Below are positions 24,701 to 34,505 of a stretch of 64,000 nt of DNA, one piece after another; positions within the stretch are counted from its first letter, which is position 1; every line of letters begins with the position of its first letter. A program made the position numbers and the translations under genes. Location of the stretch: contig NC_090780.1 of the NCBI RefSeq assembly GCF_040054535.1, positions 10,630,501 to 10,694,500 on the forward strand, read 5' to 3'. Below the pieces are notes generated by a model that did not search any database, had not been told where the DNA came from, and was given only the letters and a program-made list of their open reading frames with translations. The DNA is from Antennarius striatus. Lineage: Eukaryota > Chordata > Actinopteri > Lophiiformes > Antennariidae.

Positions 24701-25540
24701 TTAACCAGGGCTTTGAACCGGTTCATGGAACGAAAACAAAAACTGGAAACTTTTGGTATTTTTGCAGGAACGAAAACGAAAATGAAAACTTTATATTTTT
24801 TCATGTTCCGGAACAGAATCGGAACAGAAAATATGTAAACCGGTTAATACTGGTCAACAGCCGATTGACCAACAGCCAATTGACATGTGGTCAAAAATAT
24901 TTGACCACATGTTTCACTTCCTGTCATTCACTGGACGCGGGATGAGAGCAGAGAGAAGTAGCAGGTATCAGCAGCAGTTAAGAAAAGGGAAGGCTCCCAG
25001 TCACTATTTAATCATAATAGGTAAACACTGCAGTATATCAATCTTAAAAATTTATGATTTAGACATTAACTCATTGGCTGCAGTCATTTTCAGAGCAGTG
25101 TGTCCCCTTACTGCCAGCGCTTTGTAACAATAAACGAGCTATGGGAGAAGCACAATGAAGATCTGTTATTCGGCAATAAATGACATGGTGGAAGTTATTC
25201 TTGTCTTATTTCATGTAGTGTCTAAGTAGGAGGCATAAGCCTTAACTACAGGGATATAGCTGTCATAAAGCAGAGGTGTAGTGCTGTGGTACTGTTTACT
25301 GTAGGGTAGGGATATATCTATAATTATATTCTATAGTATATAAACTAATTGCTTTAGTTTCCAATTTAAAAGTCCTTAAGTTACTGTATTTTGCGCACCA
25401 TTCGGCTCATTGTATAAAGAGGTGCACTCTAAATGATGGAGTTTATTTCTGTACTTTAACCAGACACACGGCACACGTTATTGGTCGGTGCATGCTAGCT
25501 AATGGAAGCAAAAAGGTGACTGTGGTTGAACTGTGTTGTA
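24701..25540. mobile_element. Possible hAT-type element end and unassigned A/T-rich DNA
   Basis: The stretch starts with CAGGGCTTTGAACCGGTTC at 24706, a CAGGG start typical of hAT terminal repeats, followed by repeated GGAACGAAAAC motifs up to about 24840. The opposite terminal repeat was not found. From 24900 to 25540 no feature is recognised. Confidence 0.4.
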
Positions 25541-26140
25541 CTAAGTATTTAAATTTCAAAAAATACACCATTATTTTTTAAATATGTTTTTATTTCTTTA
25601 TTGTTTTGATAAATCTGTGCTAAATCCTTTGAAATCCTCATCTTCGGTCTGCATTGAAAATCGCTGACCGTCACGTTTCCGGATGTCTGTCCGGTTATGA
25701 TGCCGACTTTAGCGAAACATCGAACAAAAGTCGAAGCAGAGACGTTAGTCCAGGATCCGCAATCCACACACATATTGAGGAGGTGTAACTCGCTCGGCAC
25801 TGCCTCCAGTCCTGGTAAACGTGTGTTCACGTCTCTCATCCATCACTCCCACGACGCACGCAGCTCAACTTTAAAGGCTGTTTACACCTATGTCCAGAGA
25901 TTGGAATTCTTTTGTTAATCCTCCCAGGATGATGGCAAGCTCTGAATTCAGCCGCTTGACGTGTTTTTTTACAGAAGTGGTGGTGTGGGCATGCATGGAG
26001 TCACAGATCAAGAGAGATGGCGAAGCGGGTCTCTTTACGTGAACCGGAACAACCGCGGAACTGATAGCCTGGAGTTTACATATTACGTCGTAAGCGTGTC
26101 TCATCACTGACGCCATTGTCGGGGGTCATTAGCCAGACAA
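25541..26140 (-). mobile_element. pogo/Tigger-like DDE transposase remnant
   Basis: The minus strand, read from 26116 downward, gives a stretch with RPASPSLLICDSMHAH followed by SELAIILGGLTKEFQSLDIG. This matches the catalytic part of pogo/Tigger DDE transposases (LLLD..xAH and the PGGLT..LQPLDV motif). The continuing part lies in a shifted frame at 25839-25549. The catalytic DNA-binding half upstream is absent, so it is a dead DNA transposon. Confidence 0.7.
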
Positions 26141-26189
26141 ATGTGGTTATGTAGCATACCTGCAGTACAGTACCGGCATACACTGGACA

Positions 26190-26790
26190 CCGGTACCTAC
26201 CAGAGGTGAGCTCCTTCTCCTCCAGCTCACATCCTACCTGTGGAGCATACCCACTAACAACATTGAATATCAGACTCATCACTCTATCTGACACACTTTT
26301 TTACCTCCAGGACATTCCTAACAAACTCTTCCCTCAACTCCTACTCAATTTCTCTTCCTATCTACACAATGATAGAACAACTTGAACCCTGCTCCTAAAC
26401 TTCTAGCCTTTCTACCTTTCCACCCGGTCTCCTGGACACACAGTAAGTCTACCTTCTTCCTCTGCATCATGTCAACCGACTCTCTACCTTTTCCTGTCAT
26501 TGTTCCAACATTCAACGTCCCTACTCTCAGTCCTATACTCTTGGCTTGCCTCTTCTCTCTTCCTACGAGCACACTTTCCTCCTCTCCTTTTTCGACCAAC
26601 AGTAGTCCAATTTCCACCGGCACCCTGTGGGTGAACATCACCGATGGCGGTCGTTGTTAACCTGGGCCTTGACCGATCCGGTGTGGAAGTCAAAGGTTTG
26701 ATTCGCATGTTTGCTTTGGCAAAAGTTTTATGTCGGATGCCCTTCCTGACACAACCGTCTGTATTTATCCGGGCTTGGAACCGGCCCAAT
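26190..26790 (-). mobile_element. RTE-like LINE fragment, endonuclease domain
   Basis: The minus strand encodes LRVGTLNVGTMTGKG, VDLLCVQETGWKG and GAGFKLFYH, then VVSGYAPQVGCE in another frame. These are signature segments of the RTE/BovB-type endonuclease (often annotated as 'craniofacial development protein 2-like'). An upstream segment includes IRHKTFAKANMRIKP. Frameshifts show it is inactive. It is the 5' partner of the fragment at 24321-24700. Confidence 0.75.
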
Positions 26791-26817
26791 AAGACTGGCT
26801 TGTGCCCTCTTGCGGCA

Positions 26818-26862
26818 ACATTATTATTATTATTAATTATTATTATTATTATTGTTAATTTT
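26818..26862. repeat. (ATT)n microsatellite
   Basis: Short TTA/ATT trinucleotide run just outside the RTE-like fragment. Confidence 0.85.
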
Positions 26863-26949
26863 TCCAGCCTACTTTACGATGGGACATCCATTAGACAACC
26901 AAACACAACCGTACAGCTGGGCCGCAACTGATCTAAGAACAGCTTCGGT

Positions 26950-27160
26950 AATCCATCCATTCGTCTTCCACCGCTTATCCGGAATCGGGTCGCGGGGGCA
27001 GTAGCTTCAACAAGAAGCCCCAAACTTCCGTTTCCCCGGCCACCAGCTCTGACTGGGGGATCCCAAGGCGTTCCCAGCCCAGTGTTGGGACATAATCCCT
27101 CCACCTGGTCCTGGGTCTGCCTCGAGGTCTCTTCGGTTATGTGGACGCTAAAAAAATCCA
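26950..27160. mobile_element. Widespread teleost interspersed repeat fragment
   Basis: It starts ATCCATCCATTCGTCTTCCACCGC and contains GGTCGCGGGGGCAG, GGGGGATCCCAAGGCGTTCCCAG and CCTGGTCCTGGGTCTGCCTCGAGGTCTC. I recognise this as a high-copy repeat of teleost genomes, probably a LINE 3' region. It ends about 290 bases before the cplane2 start codon. Confidence 0.65.
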
Positions 27161-27225
27161 TGGCGGTAGTGTGACTGTATGCTGGCTGCGCGACGCCCAT
27201 TAATACCAACGAAGAAGAAAGGTTG

Positions 27226-27253
27226 TGACGTCAGATGCCGGTTGCTTGGCGAT
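27226..27253 (+). promoter_or_regulatory. cplane2: Candidate cplane2 promoter sites: CRE and X-box-like motif
   Basis: A perfect palindromic CRE, TGACGTCA, lies at 27226-27233. GTTGCTTGGCGAT follows at 27241-27253 and resembles the RFX X-box (GTTGCC plus GGCAAC-type half-sites), with mismatches in the second half. They sit about 200 bases upstream of the start codon of a ciliary gene, where RFX sites are expected. Functional use is inference. Confidence 0.4.
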
Positions 27254-27446
27254 ATTTTAGTTTCTCTCAGGTGCTGCCGGATTAGATCGTTATAAATGCA
27301 GGAACGTGTTATCGTAGCGCGTTTTTGTCGTTGTTTGTTGAACTGTTGTTAGGAGCCTGCACCGGAAATCACAGGAGTCTAATTTTTTTGTTAGACTGAG
27401 CTCAGCGGTGTGATGCTAGCGGCACGGCTAAGCTAACGACAACAAC

Positions 27447-29623
27447 ATGGCTCAAGCCTGTCCTCCCGGATCCGTCCTAGTGGCTGACTGGCATCGACAT
27501 AAAGACAGCAGAGAATATTTCAGCAGAATTCTACACAAGATGAGACGCAAAAACTTTGGTATGATTCAAACCACAGCGGTTTTTTCGAATTGAAAATACA
27601 ATGGTTTGACTAGTTTCAGGTGACCTGCTGTCGTTTAGGAAAAAAAAATAAAAATCGGCTGTTTTATTTGAAACTTTTATCTGGTGATTTGTGCATTTCA
27701 TCAAAGTAACATTTGTTACGTCTCTATTTGGTTTCATCTCATCTTCATAATGATTATCTCAATGCAATCAGGAAGAAAATCAGAAACACGATGCCACAAC
27801 CCACCACGTGACGCTGACCTTACTGACTGGATCAGCTTCACAGGAGCAGCAGGACTCAGTGTGTCCTCTAGTTTCAACATGTACACAGAACTAATACAGG
27901 TGCTACTGGTCTGCTTTTACACTGGCTGGTCAGTAGTGGATGTGGAACAGGTGGATATGATTCTGTGTCTTTGCACATAGTCTTGCAAGGCACGGGAAAT
28001 CTGTTGTTCCTCCTCTGCCCACAAGTATTTCTGATATGGACACAATGTAAAGCAATTGTAAGCATTCACTTCCCCACCTCCAGCATGTCAAGAACACAAT
28101 CCTGGCCATGTCGTCCTGTCTGTGCGATTCCTGTAGTCATGTTCATGCCAGTCCTCGTGCCTTTTATGTAGTGGTGGTTTAGTTTAAATGAGTGTTTAGG
28201 ATTTGGATTAAGGTGTGGCTGTTCTTCTAAAACATGTTTCAGACTTAAGACCATCCTGTAAGTGTAATCAAACTTGTTCAGAATTATCAAAGTCGGTCAT
28301 GTGTATAAATGTATATTCAATCTTCTAGACATATAGATACAAAAATTTTGTGTTTTGCGAAAATGCACATAAGCTCCTTATATTTTTAAAATCCTGTAAT
28401 GACACTGATTTTGGATGTAGTTTTTGATGTAATATTGAAACTGCAAGTTTACTGATATAGATGTGATTAATATCCATTCAGATACCTTTTCTGTTTATAA
28501 CTGTGCAAATCATAAAGATGCATTTAGGTGTGGAATATCAAGCAGCAGGTAAATATTTTGATGGTAAAACTTGTTCTACAGGCCTGTTGGAGTCTCCGGT
28601 GATGCCTCCACACTTAGCTGTGGACACGGTTCACTACAAGATCTTCATCTCTGGCAAGAGTGGAGTTGGAAAAACTGCTCTTGCTGCACGTCTTGCAGGC
28701 TTGAACATTCCTAACACGCACTATGAAACCACAGGTAGGTGAAGATGAAGTAGGTTATACATTTAAACTATCCACTTCAAAAACTAACCAATTCTCACAA
28801 ACATGAAGGTTATGTTTGTCCCTGAAGGTATTGAGACATCAGTGGTGTACTGGCCTGTGAAGCTGAGAGAAAGTGGCCGAGTGCTTTTCTTTCGTCTACA
28901 GTTGTGGGATTGTGGAGAAAACACTTTGCGCAGATTTGACCATTTTCTTCCAGTACGTATAAATATATTATCATACAACTCCAATGTCATGAATGAGATG
29001 TAATAAAAAGAATGTACTATGAAAACATCCCATTAAAATTGTTTTGCCAACTTGCTGTTTCATCTCTTGCAGTCCTGTAAGGAACGGGTGGATGCCGTCC
29101 TTTTTCTGTTCTCCTTCACAGACAGAACATCTTTTGACGATCTGTCGAATCAGATTTCTCAGTGGATGTCTGTGGGTCAGGTTGTGAAAATGGTGATTGG
29201 CACCAAGTATCCTTTTGTACTCTTAAAACCTGAGTTCTGATTCTATTAGTGTTAAAACTGATTATACTGAAGTCCAAACCTTACTATAACTCAACATACA
29301 CATACTCCATTTTTAAGTTAGTAACTTTTTACTTCTGAATAACAAATAATTTGTAGCTATTAATATCAAAATGGATATTTGCCCTTAACATTTCCCTCAT
29401 ATTTGACCTTTTCATGAACTGTGATGTGACAGAAAGTGATGTGAGGAACTTCCAGGAGTCGTGGGGCTTACCGCTGCAGCGTGTGGGTGGAGAGGTTAGT
29501 GATGGTCTCGATGACGTAGCCCCCCTCCTTAACTGCCTAGCAGAGAACCTGTGGCATCAGGATTGTATAGCAGCTAGATCAGCCAACAGCCCTTTACAGC
29601 AGGAGACGGGGACTCCACCGTAG
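27447..29623 (+). CDS. cplane2: Ciliogenesis and planar polarity effector 2 (REM2- and RAB-like small GTPase)
   Basis: CPLANE2/RSG1 is a small GTPase that works with the CPLANE complex (INTU, FUZ, WDPCP) at the basal body to start cilium formation. Exons 27447-27558, 28582-28734, 28828-28952, 29073-29206 and 29401-29623 give 248 aa (human 258). Seen: N-terminal MAQACPPGSVLVADWH, P-loop GKSGVGKT (62-69), WDCGE (115-119) in the DxxG position, FSFTDRTSF, and GTKFD (173-177) as the base-specificity motif. The C-terminus lacks a CaaX-type lipid site, as expected for this family. The GTKFD motif is interrupted by intron 4, which has U12-type donor and branch sequences and appears to end in AT rather than AG. 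Its 3' end converges on the ephexin gene. Confidence 0.93.
29207..29400 (+). other. cplane2: Probable U12-type (minor spliceosome) intron 4 of cplane2
   Basis: The donor GTATCCTTTT at 29207-29216 is the U12 consensus. CCCTTAAC at 29382-29389 fits the U12 branch site, with its adenosine about 12 bases before 29401. Protein continuity (GTK then FDLFMNCDV, parallel to human GSKFDQYMHTDV) requires the intron to end after CTCAT at 29400, so the termini would be GT-AT. No in-frame AG acceptor keeps these residues. Confidence 0.6.
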
Positions 29624-29942
29624 TACGGAGTATGACATTTAAAGAGCGAGTTGGAATCAAACTTGGGTGTCTGAGGTACTGGACTCTGAAGCTGATCTGG
29701 AAGAGCCTGAAGACACCTCCTTCCCTCCTCCCTCCAGGATGAGATGGAGAAGTTGCTGGGTTTTTGTTGTGTGCCTGCTTTTGAACACATTATTAGACCA
29801 TGAAGGTCTCAGGTTTATTATATTTCATCATTGTATTTGATCGCCATCTTTATTCACATTTTTTTACATTGTGAAATCTGATGTCCGGAATACTTGATGA
29901 TAGTATTATGTGTGTATTGTCTAAAGCTATATTTTAATACAA

Positions 29943-29948
29943 AATAAA
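29943..29948 (+). terminator. cplane2: cplane2 polyadenylation signal
   Basis: AATAAA occurs 320 bases after the cplane2 stop codon. The next gene, on the opposite strand, has its stop codon at 30140-30142, so the two 3' ends converge. Confidence 0.65.
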
Positions 29949-30139
29949 ATGCTTTGCTGATCCATAAAAATATCCCTTAACCCCTGTGTGATGTTTAAGA
30001 ATACATTAACATGAAGTGCATTTAAGTAGATAGAAATATTAAAAGTGAGTTAACTATCAAACAGTGAAGCTATACAACGTGACAAGTTAAAATGAGCAGA
30101 CTTTGGTGTTAAAATAATTACAGGGAACAGTTTCACTGT

Positions 30140-32995
30140 TCACCGTTCAGATGACAGCGCCTTCATCCATGCTTGTTTATCTGACCTGTAGTATAACAAT
30201 AAAAGCACAGGAGTCACAGTTGAATGCACTTTCAATGAGATTTAGTCACCAGTGCTTCCTGTATCTACTTGTACCTTGTGTTTGGAAGCAGTATGATGGC
30301 TGTCGGCTGTCCGCTTTGACTTTGGGAGAGACGTAACAGGATGGAGTTTGAGGGGAGACCCAGGACATTAGTCTTCAGAGGCTCAAGGTGCACATGTTCA
30401 GGGAACGGGGCATGATCCACAACTGTGAATCTCTGATCTCTGAAACATACACATTCAACAGGATCATAATGTTGACTGTCAAATCATCAGTTTGTGTTGT
30501 GTCCTCCAGAAAAACTGACTTCAGACAATTTAGCATTGCTGTGTCGAAATGGCAAGTAGTGTTAGCAGTAGACATGGATTTCAGTTATGGTCTTACTTTT
30601 TTGTCGAGATGAGCAAAAGATCATTGAAGAGGTGGAGGTAGACGCTGATGAAGGACGCTCTTGAGGAGTTGTAAACAACCTCCACAATCAGCTGTTGCAT
30701 AGGGCCTTGTCGCACTAGGAAACGCCCACTTATGACCAGAGGAACTGACTGGAAGTACAAGGAGGCAGTAACTTAAAACTTTTGCTGCCATATGCAGGTC
30801 ACATGAGAGCATTAAGTCTTATTATAAAGGCTGTTAAAACGTTTAACACTAAGAAAAAAGGAAGTTGTTACCTTAACTTGGTCAAAATCCAGCAGCATTT
30901 TAAGACAAACCAATTCTTCGATTTGCTTCATTTTTCTGACCCCCTTGTCGCACTCAGCCACTATCTGGGGGACGGCAGGTCGCAACACCATTTTTAAAAT
31001 GTTTCAAATAAACACATTTCTTATTTGCAGGATTTCACAAGTAACCAGTTACATCTAGGCATGGCTTTACAAATCAAGACGTGAAAGTGAAGCAGAGTTA
31101 CCTCATGAATAGATTTAATTGCTTTCTCAAGATTTAAAATGGGATTTGAATCTGGTTCAGTCAGCCTCATGATATTCTGAAACAAAAGACAGAATTCGTA
31201 ACCAATTTGTGACAGTGAGTTGAAAATATGCAGATGCCATTGATTCAAATCTTTACCTCTAGGAGGAGTTTCATACGAGTAATTCTCTGGAAGGGAAGCA
31301 CGAGGAACGACTTCAGGCTTTGTCTTTCACAAACACGGTCACTCTCGAGTTTTTTGATTGAATAGAAAAAGTCTCGGTTCTGCTCCCTTAAGAGGTGTAC
31401 TGGGTTAAGTCAAATGGTATGTCTGGGTTGTGCAGAACTAGGTTTCTGAAAATCAGAGTAGATACTTACAGCAGCTGACTGAAAAGTGCCTCTTGGTACA
31501 TCATGTTGGTTACATACGGCACATAGAGGCTGTGAAACTCCGGGCAGTGCTGAAGTACCACATCTCCAACTTGAGTGATTAACACATTCTCTCCCAGTCG
31601 AACTTCCAAATCCATGAGAAAGCTGGAAGAGGAATCAACTGAGCATAGCGAACACATCCATTTAAACCATGATGAGGCCCTGCACGTCTCACCTTTCACT
31701 AGCTTCCATCACACGACGGATGTTGGAGAATAAAATGTGATGCTCCATTTGAGACAGGGTCTGTTTCAGTGCCTTTGAGGCATAGAAATGATTGACAGCA
31801 ATGCCAAGGCTCCTCAGGTAAGACACTTCAGAGACGATCAACTCGAACATCGACTTCGAAGAGGGAATCATTGTTGAACTTTCGTACTCTTAAAAAAATT
31901 AAACACTGATGCTATCTCTTAACATCAGGAAATCTTATCAGATTGACCCTGATAAGGGTTGACTATTATACATAAAAATTTCTTCATAGAATTTTGGTGT
32001 AAAACAATGAATAAAATGATAAACTCCATACCTCCTGAAGGTGAATCTCCCTGGTAGTCAAACTGCTGAGGAGGCCAGACACCTTCACCTCATCTTGGTC
32101 TTGCCAAAGCATATTTGGAGTCAATTTTGCAATGAGGCGAGGGAGACATGAGGATGGAGTTGCTGCAGCGGGACTGAACTGAGAGGATGTGACCACAAAA
32201 CAGTCTCGAGAGTTGAGACTGGACTGCAGACCCTGCTGATACTGAGGTACTATAGTCTCAGACACAAAACTCTCACTCAATTTGCACAGATCTTCTTTCA
32301 CCCCTTGCAGGCAGTAGTCTTGATACAATGGGACTGCAGAGCAAAGATAGACAAGTTCCCTTACCTAAAAATACAGTGTACTTCATTTGATAAGACAACA
32401 GCCCAGGGAGAAAAGTCAACTTACAAAAATCAAAATTGTATTTTGCCTGGAACAGACTCTCTCTTTCGTCCTCAACCGGATTAGGTGCCCTGTGGTTGTT
32501 AAGAAGTCCACATTTAGGCAGAAATATATGGTGGGTATAAAGCATTAGACTCTTACCCCTCTGTACTTTTGTCCTGATCATCGAAAGGAGACGAAGTGTG
32601 ATTGATCTCAGCAAATCTAGGCGCTGAGAACAGTCTGTGCAAAGACGTCAAAAACGTTTTCAAATCCAATGACCTGAGAGCAGCGGACACTTCTGTGGGA
32701 GGACTATTAAAACACTTCATCAGTGTATTCCTAAGCAGAGACTGTTTGTAGATGCACCATGTTGTCATTACCTGCAATCTTCTAGCTGGTTCAGGAGATC
32801 GCTGCTCTCGTCAGAACCTTCAGTATCCGGCATACCACCGGGTTTCAGAGAACACTCAGGAGAAAGCTGTTCTCCAGTGTTCATGTGTTGTATTTGTGAT
32901 ATTAATTGACTCATTTGATGCTCATCTGTAAAGTAAGTGTGAAGATTAGAACTAATGCGATTGCTCGAATCGTGGCTGCTGTCAGAATGAGCCAT
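30140..32995 (-). CDS. arhgef19: Ephexin-family Rho guanine nucleotide exchange factor (ARHGEF19-like), DH-PH without SH3
   Basis: Ephexins activate Rho GTPases and are effectors of Eph receptors. Minus-strand exons from the start: 32995-32772, 32634-32557, 32489-32425, 32333-32032, 31886-31693, 31622-31470, 31386-31257, 31176-31102, 30964-30872, 30748-30597, 30439-30275 and 30185-30140. All phases fit and give 558 aa. Residues 1-230 are low-complexity and poorly conserved. The DH domain (about 233-415) begins FELIVSEVSYLRSL and includes FLVLPFQRITRMKLLL. The PH domain (about 440-556) includes LHLFNDLLLIS, VVDHAPF and a final QAWMKAL. The stop follows three codons after the PH helix, so the C-terminal SH3 of most ephexins is missing, and no SH3-coding exon is visible downstream. 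The family is firm. The ARHGEF19 assignment rests on position beside EPHA2 and CPLANE2, as in human 1p36. Confidence 0.85.
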
Positions 32996-34505
32996 AACAC
33001 CTCAGGTTGGACCTGTTTCACACAAGGCTGCAACTCAACTGAATAGCAATCATATGAACTGAAACCAGGTGTGCTTCTTTATCAAGTCTGTGACTAACTA
33101 GTTGCATCCCAAAATAATCTGCACACGCACAATCCTATAGAGATCAGATTTTAGTTAGAATGGAGTGCACAAAACCACAAAAAAGTAATTTTGAAAAACT
33201 TTGGTGGGAAAGTTGTAAAATCACATTAAATTCTGGAGTGCATGAAGAACCTCAAACAAGTTATTTTACTGCTACATCAAATGATTATTTTCTTCACAAA
33301 CTCAGGCTGACATTATTTGATGTATGAATGGTAGCATTTGCTTCCTGTATTCCGTATAAAACAATTAGCATGAGACATTGCGACAAACTAAGTGGTTTCT
33401 CAGATGTAAAAAAAACCCCAAAACTCAGTGTACAAATACTAGTTTCATTTTATTTTCATTTTAAAATTTTATACAAGATAAAAGTAGATAATTCATTCTG
33501 CCTGAACATTGTTGGTATGTGATTCAAATAAAACACTTAAAATAACTGTTAGATGAAGTGTGGACAGAACATTTGACAGGTACGAATCGCCGTACTTTAA
33601 CAAATTACAAAAAAAGGCATTTTTTTTAAAAATATATTTTTAAAGACAAGAACAAACACTGATGATTTAACACAAAATAAAAAAGAATTTCCTGAACATG
33701 AGCTACCAACAGTTTTGTAATCTAAACATGGCAAAGCTCTCAAATTGTGTAGAATAATACAGTACAAGATACCTTCTGTAATTCACATAGTTAACCAAGA
33801 AAATGCCATCTATAATTAAACAACGGACTAGACATTTCATGATAATAGTCATCCATAGCGGGTCTTCCACTGATCTGGCGAAAGTGTTCAAGGACTTTAT
33901 TGAAATGATTAATCCTCTGAACTGCAGTAGTATCTGCAACACAGCTTCACCATCATTGGGCTGTTTTGTAAGTTGTTGGGCAAAAGAACATAAAAATCAA
34001 AATGATGCTTCATCAGCATATTGCTTAAAATATAGTTGTGCTGAATGATCTGAAGATCATCAGATATATTCTAAGATGGCGAGTAGGGCAAATGCTAATA
34101 GAGATTGTTTTTATTGATGCTCCACAAGTCAACAGCAAACATTTTCTGGCATATCAAAAAGAAAATCATGTTTAATGGTTTGAGAATTGATCATACATTG
34201 GGCATTGAACTTATGCCAATGTTGAATCATATACAAGAAAATCACTCATACCAAACTTCTAAAATCCAGTGAGATGGGTTGGCACCCAAAACATCTGCAT
34301 GCAAACATACCTCAAAAATCTGTAATATCCAACAAAGTAATACCAGTTATGCTGTTCGTTCTTGGATATTCCGGACAACATACCGAGAGAAAGCATTTCC
34401 CTGTGTTTATACGAGCTCCCTGCAGGAAGGGGCTGAGACATCTAGATCAGTAACAAGGTATAAATAAAGACAGATGCTGAGTGGGGAGGCAGGGGACTCA
34501 TATAA
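32996..34505. other. Spacer between ephexin 5' end and ddi2 3' end
   Basis: Both flanking genes are on the minus strand. The spacer holds the ddi2 3' UTR and the ephexin upstream region. A minus-strand AATAAA is at 34110-34115, about 390 bases after the ddi2 stop. No other coding or repeat signal is visible. Confidence 0.5.
34110..34115 (-). terminator. ddi2: Candidate ddi2 polyadenylation signal
   Basis: Plus-strand TTTATT (AATAAA on the coding strand) is the nearest canonical hexamer after the ddi2 stop codon. Confidence 0.45.

Noticed and set aside
32636-32771. Coding-looking stretch (EVSAALRSLDLKTFL) between ephexin exons 1 and 2
   Set aside because: It reads open on the minus strand, but reaching it from exon 1 through the CCCACAG acceptor gives the wrong phase and a stop. 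The acceptor at 32635 restores the frame, so this is intron 1.
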